A stretch of 22,469 nt of DNA from a virus, in the IMG/VR virus record IMGVR_UViG_3300046371_000083, positions 1 through 22,469 of that record; one strand, written 5' to 3'. Positions 15,972 to 22,469 of this stretch are shown in pieces; the stretch's first letter is position 1; every line of letters begins with the position of its first letter. The notes below the pieces were generated by a model, which saw only the letters and a program-made list of their open reading frames with translations, was not told the DNA's origin and did no database searches. The position numbers and the translations under genes are program-made.

Positions 15972-17507
15972 TTACGCAAGTATTTCTTTGTACAAATCTA
16001 TGATTTTTGTGTGCGTGTCGATCTTATTGTCTAGCAATGCGTACACACGCTTTTCGATGTGCGATCCCTGTAACTGCACGATTGTGCATTTGTGATCCTG
16101 ACCCGCTCTGTGGATACGAGCATTCGCCTGTGCGTAGGTTTCGACGGAACTTGTTGGCCCCCACCACACTATCGTGTTAGCAGCGGTGAGCGTTACACCA
16201 TGCGCTGCCGCCTGTGGTTGTATAACTAATACTTTGGGGTCACTCTTCTCTTGAAAGTCTTTGAATATGCGCGTGCGATCTGTTGCCTTGACCGCCCCGC
16301 TAATGACCTCTGTGGTGATCTTATCTGCGCGTAGCTTATCGGCAAGCAACTTGATCGTGTGCTTGAACGGCACAAATATCAAAACTTTTTTACTTGATTC
16401 GTCTATGACTTCACGCAGCACTTTGTATCGGTGTTTGATGTCAAACTCTAAAGTCTCACCGTTATCTGTATAGATTGCACCAGAACTTATTTGCAGGAGC
16501 TTGTTCATATTTACGGCTGCGGTATGTGTAGTGATTTCTTCACCAGCCGCCTGCATAACCATTTTGTCTTTCAGTTCTTTGTAGTATTTGTTCTGTTGCC
16601 GGGTTAACTCAACTTCTCGTTTTGTGTAAACAATGTCAGGTAAGTCTAGGCACTCTTCTTTTGTAAACCGTATCGCGGGTTGCAGTGCTTTGAAGACGGT
16701 CTCGGTAGCATCGGGTTTGGGTATCCACTTAAAGTTAGTCACTTTGTACATGACCATATCTCTAAACGACCCAAAGAAGCGAGGTACAGCTTTCGGGTTA
16801 ACGAGTTTTGCTAGGCCGTAAGCATCGACTGGACTTTGCGCTGCGGGTGTACCTGTCAACATCCAAAGCCATTTGTCAGGGCCAAGCAATCTGTTCAGTG
16901 TCTTCCACCGCTTCGTCTGTGAGTTCTTGTAGTGTGTGGCTTCGTCAACAATTACTAAATCGAACCCACCTGCTGCTACATCGTCCTCTACGATCTCCAC
17001 TCCGTCATAGTTAATTATTACAAACTCGGCACTACTGTTGATTACTTCGGCGCGTTTCTTAGCAGAACCGTAAGCAATATCGACGGTACGGTGCATGGCA
17101 AAGGTAAAAAGATCTTCTTTCCATGCAGAATCCATGATCGACAGCGGACATATAACCAGCACACGGTTTACTTTCCCTTGGTTCATCAAGAAATCTGCTG
17201 CCCAGATCGCACTGGCTGTTTTGCCGGTGCCCTGTTCGTTGAAACAGAAGGCGCGTTTGTTGAGGGTTAGGAACGACGAAGTAGTTTTTTGGTGGGCAAA
17301 CGGTTGGTGTTTACCCGTCCATTTGTACCGCCCTTCGATAGGAGACGGTGCGTTTATACCGAGGTTTTTGAGCACATGAGTTTCGTCAATACCCCAATTA
17401 ACCACTACTTTGTTATCAGGTAGTGCTTTACTTTTAGGTATGACCTGCGTGACCTGCTGCTCATTGCGGAGCCTGAGTAGTAAGGCTTTGTTGTCTATGA
17501 CTCTCAT
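15972..17507 (-). CDS. SNF2-type superfamily 2 helicase
   Basis: A 511-aa protein with the ATG at 17507, preceded by GGAAGGG. Extension to a TTG at 17600 is unlikely because that region is the T-rich tail of a terminator. Motifs, numbered from this start: Walker A NEQGTGKT (90-97), DEAT in motif II (188-191), LTGTP motif III (217-221), and motif VI QANARIHRAGQ (460-470). Both RecA-like halves are complete. Phage SNF2-like helicases remodel nucleoprotein or assist replication and recombination. It could act with the Cas4-like nuclease and SSB. It appears to have its own promoter, since a terminator separates it from the genes upstream, but no promoter could be named. Confidence 0.9.
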   Translation of the reverse strand: MRVIDNKALLLRLRNEQQVTQVIPKSKALPDNKVVVNWGIDETHVLKNLGINAPSPIEGRYKWTGKHQPFAHQKTTSSFLTLNKRAFCFNEQGTGKTASAIWAADFLMNQGKVNRVLVICPLSIMDSAWKEDLFTFAMHRTVDIAYGSAKKRAEVINSSAEFVIINYDGVEIVEDDVAAGGFDLVIVDEATHYKNSQTKRWKTLNRLLGPDKWLWMLTGTPAAQSPVDAYGLAKLVNPKAVPRFFGSFRDMVMYKVTNFKWIPKPDATETVFKALQPAIRFTKEECLDLPDIVYTKREVELTRQQNKYYKELKDKMVMQAAGEEITTHTAAVNMNKLLQISSGAIYTDNGETLEFDIKHRYKVLREVIDESSKKVLIFVPFKHTIKLLADKLRADKITTEVISGAVKATDRTRIFKDFQEKSDPKVLVIQPQAAAHGVTLTAANTIVWWGPTSSVETYAQANARIHRAGQDHKCTIVQLQGSHIEKRVYALLDNKIDTHTKIIDLYKEILA

Positions 17508-17598
17508 ATCCCTTCCAATAAAAAGTGGGGCAGGGCCGTAAGGTTTGCCTACGCCGAGCATCCGATTGAGGCCCACCATTACTGACGGGCCGTACCCC

Positions 17599-17634
17599 AA
17601 AAGAGAAAATCCCGTCTTCGGTCACACGGACGGG
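17599..17634 (-). terminator. Intrinsic terminator upstream of helicase gene
   Basis: On the - strand transcript CCCGTC (from 17634) pairs with GACGGG (ending 17611) around a 12-base loop, followed directly by ATTTTCTCTTTT. The stem is short (6 bp, G/C-rich) but has the U-rich tail. It lies about 35 bases after the 29-aa gene stop and about 100 bases before the helicase ATG, so it would end the upstream operon. The remaining 17508-17669 spacer holds no ORF I trust, and any promoter for the helicase gene must lie there. Confidence 0.6.
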
Positions 17635-17669
17635 TACGTGCTAACTGGGAGAAAAGGAGACCCCCTGAC

Positions 17670-17759
17670 CTAAACCATTAAATACAAAATAAACGCTACG
17701 AGATATATGCCAGCAGCGACACTAACTCCAGCCAAAATACCTTTGACCTCTTCTCTCAC
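17670..17759 (-). CDS. 29-aa single-pass membrane peptide
   Basis: GTG at 17759 overlaps the stop of the upstream gene (GTGA), which is typical coupling in this block. An in-frame TAG 6 bases upstream rules out a longer product. The peptide starts MREEVKG, then about 20 hydrophobic residues (ILAGVSVAAGIYLVAFILYL), and ends MV at TAG (17670-17672). The charged N-terminus and one helix spanning the whole remainder suggest a small inner-membrane protein. A role as membrane anchor, host-interaction peptide or holin-like element is open. It sits last before a terminator. No database match could be tested. Confidence 0.6.
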   Translation of the reverse strand: MREEVKGILAGVSVAAGIYLVAFILYLMV

Positions 17760-18058
17760 TGCCTACGCCGTGGTCTGGCAGATGCTTTCTTCAAAGGCTT
17801 CTTACCATTACGACTACGGTTGGCGCTTTTACTTTCTACACGCACGCCGTCTTTGTTTGAACCACCACGGCTTAACAGCTTATTGTGACTTACGTCTTTG
17901 CCTTCACGTTTATCTGCCCGACCATCGTTGTTGGCATCGCGTCCAGTCCTATCCATGGCTCGACGTGCACGTTGTCTTTCCATACGTGCCTCATGCGCCT
18001 TACTACCCACAGGAGGATTTTTCTGTTTCTTGCGGTCTGCTTTGTTCTTGTATGGCAT
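17756..18058 (-). CDS. Small basic protein with degenerate HNH-like motif
   Basis: A 100-aa protein starting at the ATG at 18058, which overlaps the upstream stop (ATGA). A start 24 bases further upstream is possible but not needed. It is extremely basic (many Arg/Lys). KDVSHNKLLSRGGSN...RV.S..NRS (54-82) fits the spacing of an HNH motif: His58, GGSN 65-68, Asn80. The usual Asp before His58 is Ser, so activity is doubtful. DANNDGRAD (41-49) looks like an EF-hand-type loop. Small HNH-like proteins are common in phages near nucleases and packaging genes. Here it sits behind the Cas4-like gene, suggesting DNA processing. DNA binding is likely, and cleavage is unproven. Confidence 0.75.
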   Translation of the reverse strand: MPYKNKADRKKQKNPPVGSKAHEARMERQRARRAMDRTGRDANNDGRADKREGKDVSHNKLLSRGGSNKDGVRVESKSANRSRNGKKPLKKASARPRRRQ

Positions 18059-18729
18059 CAGTTTCTTCCATTGTGTGGGCACTCAAGAACAGGACACCAT
18101 GCTTTGCATAGCCCACTAGGATTCGGGTTCCACACATCGTTATCGAATGCAGCCCTCATACCTGCGTAGTTTCCCATCCACTTTGCCCACAGTTCCTTTT
18201 CATCTTCTGTGGTGTAACGATCCTTTATTAGATCATTGCTCACTACAAACAATAGCCCAGCCCGAACGGTCTCCACTTCGGGATAGTGCTTGAAGGTAGC
18301 CAAAGCCATAAGCTCCAGCTGTCCCTTGTCAGCATATCTTGCCGACTTGCCGGTCTTGTAGTCAATCACCCACGCTAACTTGTCATCACGATTTAAGATT
18401 AACAAGTCAGCTATCCCACGGAACCAAACATTCTTAGCAAAGAAACTACACGCTTCTAGGTCTTCGGTCAGTCCCATTTTTATTTCGCACAGCTTCTCAC
18501 CTTTCTTGGCGTTCAGCGCATCCAAAGTTTTCTTAGCGTACGAAAACCTTGGGTCAAGCTCCCCACCGTCGCGGATGTATTCCTCCGCAGCTTCGTGAAA
18601 AGCCGTTCCGTACAGTGTTGCCTCAGTCTCTTTGAACGGATACTGGTTAAGCACCTTTTCATGGTAGAACTGCTTAGGACACTGTTGAAATGCCTTAATC
18701 TTACTGAATGACCAAGGCGCTACGTTCAA
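18058..18729 (-). CDS. Cas4/RecB-like PD-(D/E)XK exonuclease with Fe-S cysteines
   Basis: A 223-aa protein. Nuclease motifs: GTAFH (His45), GIAD (Asp108), DYK (Asp123, Lys125) and a QLELMA motif (Gln137). Cys17, Cys208, Cys212 and Cys217 have the one-plus-three spacing of Cas4/AddB Fe-S nucleases. It probably resects DNA ends for recombination or degrades host DNA. The start overlaps the upstream stop by a few bases. Alone it does not imply a CRISPR system, since no repeats or cas genes are present. Confidence 0.9.
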   Translation of the reverse strand: MNVAPWSFSKIKAFQQCPKQFYHEKVLNQYPFKETEATLYGTAFHEAAEEYIRDGGELDPRFSYAKKTLDALNAKKGEKLCEIKMGLTEDLEACSFFAKNVWFRGIADLLILNRDDKLAWVIDYKTGKSARYADKGQLELMALATFKHYPEVETVRAGLLFVVSNDLIKDRYTTEDEKELWAKWMGNYAGMRAAFDNDVWNPNPSGLCKAWCPVLECPHNGRN

Positions 18730-18953
18730 TCTTCATCATCCTCATCGTACACCTGTTCGAGACGCGCTTTATAATTTGCCCAGAAGATGTCATCACTAAG
18801 ATCGAATTTGTCACTTACCTGCGCTATGTCAAACCGTAGCTTCGGAAACCTTCTGACAAACCTTTCTTTAGCACCATAAGCAGCTTCAATATGAGTGTAT
18901 TTACCATCCATGAGCGGCGTACCTGTAAACAAGATAACGTAACTCATTCTCAC
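18726..18953 (-). CDS. Small hypothetical protein, 75 aa
   Basis: A 75-aa protein. GTG at 18953 overlaps the upstream stop (GTGA). An in-frame ATG at 18947 (73 aa) is an alternative. The N-terminus is hydrophobic (SYVILFTGTPLMDG), resembling a nucleotide-binding beta strand-loop, but no complete P-loop is present. The C-terminus is very acidic (VYDEDDED). It is coupled to the Cas4-like gene downstream, with a 4-base overlap. I do not recognise it. Position suggests a modifier of DNA metabolism. Confidence 0.65.
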   Translation of the reverse strand: MRMSYVILFTGTPLMDGKYTHIEAAYGAKERFVRRFPKLRFDIAQVSDKFDLSDDIFWANYKARLEQVYDEDDED

Positions 18954-19138
18954 GAACCACTTGCATAATATAAGTTACGTAACTCAGATATAAGTAGTGC
19001 CATAAGAGCTTGCTCAAATGTTATCTCTTTAGCGTTCATGGCTTCCCGTAAATATGTCGCATCCTCTATAACGGAATCAGCGGCATGAAGTCGATCCCGC
19101 TGGCTGATAGACAGTTCGTCCCACGGTGTAAATTCCAT
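18950..19138 (-). CDS. Small helical hypothetical protein, 62 aa
   Basis: The ATG at 19138 overlaps the polymerase stop (TAATG). A TTG at 19147 would need to start inside the polymerase gene and is unlikely. The product is 62 aa, acidic and helical (ISQRDRLHAADSVIEDATYLREAMNAKEITFEQALMALLISELRNL). No domain is recognised. Coupling to the polymerase suggests a replication-associated accessory factor. Confidence 0.7.
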   Translation of the reverse strand: MEFTPWDELSISQRDRLHAADSVIEDATYLREAMNAKEITFEQALMALLISELRNLYYASGS

Positions 19139-20970
19139 TACTCGCAATCTCCATATGATTTAGCCATACCACTCTCGCAGTCTAGTGGTAGCCCTTCTGC
19201 CCAATCTGGCACATAGCGCATACACGCTTCGATGTACTCCTGACCCGCCTTCGCAGATTCCTTGGGTACACATACTACCACAGAATCATGCACAGTTAAC
19301 ACTGGGCGATACTTCTTTGCTATTTTTAACATTTGTTCTGCAATAATACAACGTGCTAGTGCCTGACACACGTTCTCAATAACCTTGCCACCGTAGATCT
19401 TGGTTCGGCCTTTCCTTGTTTTGTATGTGTACTCAACACCGTAGCCAGTTTTAGTTCCTTCCAGCTCTTCGTATTTCATAACCAGACCAGACGGTAACTT
19501 GATACCGTGTCTTTTACTCACCACTTCTATAACATCACGCTTTCCAAACGGTAATGACTCGCCACGCTCCATATACTGCAACGCATAATTCGCATCGCGC
19601 CATAGATTTGAGATCTTCCAATTAGCGTCACGATAGATGTTAATAATACGCCGTGCTTCGTCCAGTTCTATGTCTGTACCGAACGTCTGTAGCTGTGCTT
19701 GAAACTTCACTGCCCCCATGCCGTAACCTGCACCGAGGATTGTAGTCTTACCAACAAATCGCTGTTCTTTTGTTACCTCATATTCTGCAACGCCGTAGAT
19801 ACGCGAAGCCATCTTCACATACACATCTTCTTTATCCGCAAAGGCTTGAGTCAGATCGTCTTGCTCTGCAAACCATGCCAATACTCGTGCTTCGATTTGC
19901 GAAGAGTCACAGTCCACTAGAACGTACCCATCAGGTGCGGTAATGCTACGCTTTAACTTCTTAGCATTCGGCCCACGGCTAGGTAGATTCTGGACGTTGA
20001 CCTTATCGTCACCACCCCATCTGCCTGTATGCGCTGCGTAGTATTTTGTTGGAACTGGGAAAGTGCCACGTTTCGCTATATCTATGAACCGCTCAGTACG
20101 AGTTTCCTCCAAGGTACTTTTCAAGCCCAAACGTGCGTTAACAAGTGCCTGTACGTTGGAGTTCTTATGCGTTACAAGGCTCTTGAATCCTTCATCAGTT
20201 TTAGCGAACGCATAGGTATCTTTGCCTGTCGTGGGACTGACCTTCATGGGGGGTTCGACACCCGCATTTCTAAGCAGATCAGCAAACTTATCGCTACTCA
20301 TCAGCTCTTTTTTGTCAGATACACCCGCTTCTGCTAACAAGTTATCCTTGAATCGTTTGATGTCATACAGGTTGTCCTCCAGTAGCTTGCAGTCCAAAAC
20401 TAATATCGGTTCTATAAACATCCGCAACGTGCAGTCGATGACCCGCAACTCTTTCTTTGGAAACCCATTGCGTAAGAAGATGTTGAATAGCTTGTAGGTA
20501 AGCTCTACATCATTGATGCAGTAGTCCCCGTAACTATCCAACTCGTCCTCAGTAAAGTCTTCACGACGTTTACCCAACGCATCTAATACTTCTGTGCCCT
20601 TGGCACCTATCTGATAGCGTTCGGATAGCGCTTTGAGACTTCCACTAACTTCCACCCCATGTAGAGCACGGGCGATACAAAGAGTATCGCAATAAACCCT
20701 AGCGCGAACAGAAAATAGCCAAGACAATATAGCGCCATCGAACATAGTGTTGTGAGCCAGCACCATGCTATTAGCCCAGTCAAACCCGTCAAGGTATTCT
20801 TGAAGTTCCTCGCGTGTTCCAGAAGCCCATTCCGTGTTGCCATTGTTTACCTTTACTCCTACGCCCACGACCTCAAAACGCGGGTCACGGACGTATTCCT
20901 CTGTTGTTAACTTACTAAGAGAAAACTCTTTGTCGTAGTATGTCTCAAAGTCGAGTGTAATTAGATCCAC
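19138..20970 (-). CDS. Family A DNA polymerase with 3'-5' exonuclease
   Basis: A 610-aa protein. GTG at 20970 overlaps the upstream stop (TAGTG), with AAGGGAG upstream. Exonuclease: LDFET (Asp7, Glu9), N74...D78, and Y150...D154. Polymerase: motif A DSSQIE (355-360), motif B R404...K408...L412...Y416, motif C HD (561-562). QNLP at 327-330. E. coli Pol I has Phe762 where this protein has Leu412, a class common in marine viral polymerases. A missing 5'-nuclease domain is normal for phage polymerases. It should be the replicative polymerase, with proofreading, using the gp2.5-like SSB and AEP primase. All catalytic residues are present. Confidence 0.95.
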   Translation of the reverse strand: MDLITLDFETYYDKEFSLSKLTTEEYVRDPRFEVVGVGVKVNNGNTEWASGTREELQEYLDGFDWANSMVLAHNTMFDGAILSWLFSVRARVYCDTLCIARALHGVEVSGSLKALSERYQIGAKGTEVLDALGKRREDFTEDELDSYGDYCINDVELTYKLFNIFLRNGFPKKELRVIDCTLRMFIEPILVLDCKLLEDNLYDIKRFKDNLLAEAGVSDKKELMSSDKFADLLRNAGVEPPMKVSPTTGKDTYAFAKTDEGFKSLVTHKNSNVQALVNARLGLKSTLEETRTERFIDIAKRGTFPVPTKYYAAHTGRWGGDDKVNVQNLPSRGPNAKKLKRSITAPDGYVLVDCDSSQIEARVLAWFAEQDDLTQAFADKEDVYVKMASRIYGVAEYEVTKEQRFVGKTTILGAGYGMGAVKFQAQLQTFGTDIELDEARRIINIYRDANWKISNLWRDANYALQYMERGESLPFGKRDVIEVVSKRHGIKLPSGLVMKYEELEGTKTGYGVEYTYKTRKGRTKIYGGKVIENVCQALARCIIAEQMLKIAKKYRPVLTVHDSVVVCVPKESAKAGQEYIEACMRYVPDWAEGLPLDCESGMAKSYGDCE

Positions 20971-21161
20971 TACACTCGCTCCCTTTCAGATATAGATATA
21001 ACAGTTTTACCTGTGGTTATGGGTATACGAACTATCGTACCGCGATCATCTATAGCTTGGTATCGCGCTTCCTCTTCGTTCTTCGCTTCTACCGCCACCT
21101 GCTTTGAAACAGTTTCTTCAATGGTCACGTAAAACAATTTAAGCTCTGCATCCTCAGTCAT
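20970..21161 (-). CDS. DpnD/PcfM-like small protein
   Basis: A 63-aa protein. The ATG at 21161 follows a strong AGGAGG site (on the - strand, CTAGGAGGTTGAT). FYVTIEETVSKQVAVEAKNEEEA (about 10-32) followed by a short beta hairpin resembles the DpnD/PcfM family (F.V.I.ET.S..V.V.A...EEA). DpnD-type proteins are small, often phage-borne and of unknown function. It overlaps the polymerase start. Confidence in coding is high, and in the family moderate. Confidence 0.75.
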   Translation of the reverse strand: MTEDAELKLFYVTIEETVSKQVAVEAKNEEEARYQAIDDRGTIVRIPITTGKTVISISERERV

Positions 21162-21162
21162 A

Positions 21163-21705
21163 TCAACCTCCTAGACGTTTTATCTCAGCATCGACATAGA
21201 ACTTAATCTTTCTTGCATCACGTAACATATCACTGTGTGACGATTGCCCATAACGATACGCAGCACGAAAGATCTCTCCGATCTGTGCGTTCATATTTTT
21301 ATGAGAGATAAGGTCTTGAAGTTCTTTTGCTTCAGTAGGCAGTTCGTAGTAAGACGCAGTGCTTCCGTCGCTAGTTACAGGTTCGTGTTTGTCGTCCTGT
21401 ACCAGTGTTTGTGGTAACACAGGAGGGTGTGAAAGCTCAATTTTAGTAGCCCCAGCATCAGACACCACACGCTTAAATGTGCGGGCACTGGTTTCAAATA
21501 CTTTATCGTCCTTATGCAACTGCTTATCAAAATCCTTGCGGCTAGGTAAGCCAATCACCTCATCGGCAATGGCTTGTATGTCTTTATGAACAGCCCATGC
21601 TGTGTTGTATGACACCTTTGTTGCGGCAGCGGCCTCCTTTATTGTAGCGGTAGGATTCCTATTAAAGAATCTTGTTACTTTCGCTTTCTTCGTTACTTTA
21701 GCCAT
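21163..21705 (-). CDS. HTH protein with DUF3310-like C-terminus
   Basis: A 180-aa protein. The ATG at 21705 follows AGGAGACCACA. The N-terminus is a basic HTH (TRFFNRNPTATIKEAAAATKVSYNTAWAVHKDI, about 11-43). The middle is Pro/Ser/Thr/Asp-rich linker. The C-terminus (about 118-178; YYELPTEAKELQDLI and NMNAQIGEIFRAAYRYG...) resembles DUF3310 phage proteins (GN..KY..R...K). The fused domains suggest a DNA-binding protein with a helical partner or nucleotide-related domain. It is a candidate regulator of the operon and of the operator dyads. Function is inferred. Confidence 0.8.
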   Translation of the reverse strand: MAKVTKKAKVTRFFNRNPTATIKEAAAATKVSYNTAWAVHKDIQAIADEVIGLPSRKDFDKQLHKDDKVFETSARTFKRVVSDAGATKIELSHPPVLPQTLVQDDKHEPVTSDGSTASYYELPTEAKELQDLISHKNMNAQIGEIFRAAYRYGQSSHSDMLRDARKIKFYVDAEIKRLGG

Positions 21706-21718
21706 TGTGGTCTCCTAA

Positions 21719-22042
21719 TTAAAAATTAAACTCTAACTGGTTAGGGTTTGTTGTGGTTTCCGTCAGCTCAGCTAGCACGTCATGTATGTTGTCTTCATTG
21801 ACAACCATGGCGATGCCATCACAAGCACGGATCTCTTGTAAGTTTTTGGTTTGGAGCGTGGTTAGTTTCCCCGCTCCTGCTTTGCATTCGATACCGAAGA
21901 ACTTACCTTGATAGCACCCAACGATGTCGGGCACCCCGCTGCGACCATATCCACCCGATACAGGATAGAAATAGTACGCACCGATGCTTTTTAGGACAGA
22001 GGTTACTTTGTCCTTAACTTTCTTCTCTGGCGTTTTTGCCAT
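21719..22042 (-). CDS. VRR-NUC-like PD-(D/E)XK nuclease
   Basis: A 107-aa protein. The ATG at 22042 is preceded by AGAAGGGGA and, further upstream, by an operator-like dyad. Residues 37-54 (GVPDIVGCYQGKFFGIEC, then K) hold PD (38-39), E52 and K54 of the PD-(D/E)XK fold in the short VRR-NUC form. VRR-NUC phage enzymes cleave branched DNA such as Holliday junctions or flaps. It is likely to resolve intermediates made by the phage recombination genes. The C-terminus is acidic and Asn/Gln-rich. All motif residues are intact. Confidence 0.85.
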   Translation of the reverse strand: MAKTPEKKVKDKVTSVLKSIGAYYFYPVSGGYGRSGVPDIVGCYQGKFFGIECKAGAGKLTTLQTKNLQEIRACDGIAMVVNEDNIHDVLAELTETTTNPNQLEFNF

Positions 22043-22063
22043 GACAGTCCCCTTCTCTTGAAA

Positions 22064-22083
22064 ATGTCTAACAGGTTAGACAT
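22064..22083. promoter_or_regulatory. Operator-like perfect dyad, copy 2 (VRR-NUC)
   Basis: ATGTCTAAC-AG-GTTAGACAT is a perfect 9-bp inverted repeat, ending 22 bases upstream of the nuclease ATG. It matches copy 1 at 13776-13795 in 22 of 24 flanking bases, differing only at the central pair. It overlaps the stop codon of the upstream 114-aa gene. Matching spacing to both start codons argues for a shared regulator acting at two transcription units. Confidence 0.7.
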
Positions 22084-22420
22084 CGCTAAACACCCAGAAA
22101 GTTGTGGGGCCAGACCGAAGTCCGACCCCCGCTACCTGTGGCGTTTGTGGTTCCAGAACCGAAAGTCTGAGTATCTTATCTCTCAGTTCTTCCGGCAGTT
22201 CGTCCGATGAATAGTATGTACCAGTATAGTCGTTGTCAACACATTCGATACCAATACACAACACTTTCCACCAGTCGTACTCAGGATCTGCATTTACATG
22301 ATAGACTGGCCCATCATGGCTTAACTTGTTCTGGTTACCCAACGTTGTTGCGATGTCCTGAACCATAGATAGGCTTTCATAGTAACCATGCTTAGCTTCG
22401 TCATACGGTGGTGTGGACAT
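22076..22420 (-). CDS. Hypothetical phage protein, 114 aa
   Basis: A 114-aa protein with the ATG at 22420. The weak GAGGAT site upstream and overlap with a preceding reading frame are consistent with the tight packing. The sequence is Trp/Tyr/Asp-rich (DPEYDWWKVLCIGIECVDNDYTGTYY), with a beta-rich core and no known motif. I do not recognise a family. The stop lies within operator copy 2. Confidence 0.65.
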   Translation of the reverse strand: MSTPPYDEAKHGYYESLSMVQDIATTLGNQNKLSHDGPVYHVNADPEYDWWKVLCIGIECVDNDYTGTYYSSDELPEELRDKILRLSVLEPQTPQVAGVGLRSGPTTFWVFSDV

Positions 22421-22469
22421 AGAACATATCCTCGCTAATCTTCATACCAACGCCGCGCACATACGTGCC
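22401..22469 (-). CDS. C-terminal fragment of an upstream gene, cut by window edge
   Basis: The frame is open from the right edge to TGA at 22401-22403, giving 22 residues (including ISEDMFYVHTTV). It overlaps the next gene's start by 20 bases. Other frames of this stretch stop earlier. The sequence looks protein-like but is too short to classify, so the call rests on context. Confidence 0.4.
   Translation of the reverse strand, partial: GTYVRGVGMKISEDMFYVHTTV

Noticed and set aside
17507-17600. Upstream extension of the SNF2 helicase to a TTG at 17600
   Set aside because: The added residues are unlike helicase sequence, the start lies in the T-tail of the terminator, and ATG 17507 has GGAAGGG upstream.
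18058-18729. Cas4-like gene as evidence of a CRISPR system
   Set aside because: No direct-repeat array, Cas1 or Cas2 is present. Phages often carry free-standing Cas4-like nucleases.

Overview
The window looks like part of a tailed bacteriophage genome, probably a marine podovirus-like phage known mainly from viromes. This rests on family-level resemblance recalled from memory, since no search was possible. There is no tRNA, rRNA, integrase, terminase, portal, capsid gene or phage RNA polymerase here. Base composition is moderate, and genes are packed with stop/start overlaps of 1-8 bases.

The layout is two convergent blocks. Bases 1-10353 (+ strand) hold five virion or ejection-type genes: the 3' end of a Gln-rich protein with an EF-hand/dockerin-like calcium loop, three structural or internal proteins (228, 276 and 657 aa) with motifs I associate with marine phages, and a 2053-aa protein. 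The large protein has glycine-rich hydrophobic N-terminal segments, a central HExxH zincin motif and hydrophobic C-terminal segments, as in large internal virion or 'polyvalent' proteins. Inside it, in another frame, lies a 74-codon ORF with a near-ideal Shine-Dalgarno (5897-5902, GTG at 5909). It is probably a real embedded gene.

The blocks meet at a perfect 12-bp stem-loop (10360-10398). Bases 22469-10447 (- strand) hold a replication and recombination block, read right to left: gene fragment, unknown, PD-(D/E)XK VRR-NUC-like nuclease, HTH plus DUF3310-like protein, DpnD/PcfM-like small protein, family A DNA polymerase (Leu at the position equivalent to E. coli Pol I 762), two small unknowns, Cas4-like nuclease, HNH-like basic protein, a previously unlisted 29-aa membrane peptide, a terminator, SNF2-type SF2 helicase, coiled-coil protein, excisionase-type HTH protein, four-Cys protein, gp2.5-like ssDNA-binding protein, primase-polymerase/P-loop helicase fusion, HTH protein, and a 74-aa protein. 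Together they form most of a self-encoded replisome: AEP primase plus helicase, polymerase with proofreading, SSB and repair or recombination nucleases.

The main regulatory signal is a perfect 9+2+9 dyad (ATGTCTAAC-NN-GTTAGACAT). It occurs exactly twice by eye, each time about 22-24 bases upstream of a - strand start codon (the VRR-NUC-like nuclease and the primase-helicase). It looks like an operator for a phage regulator. The leads most worth checking are the embedded gene, the paired operators, the polymerase Leu variant, the 29-aa membrane peptide and the structured SSB/primase spacer.
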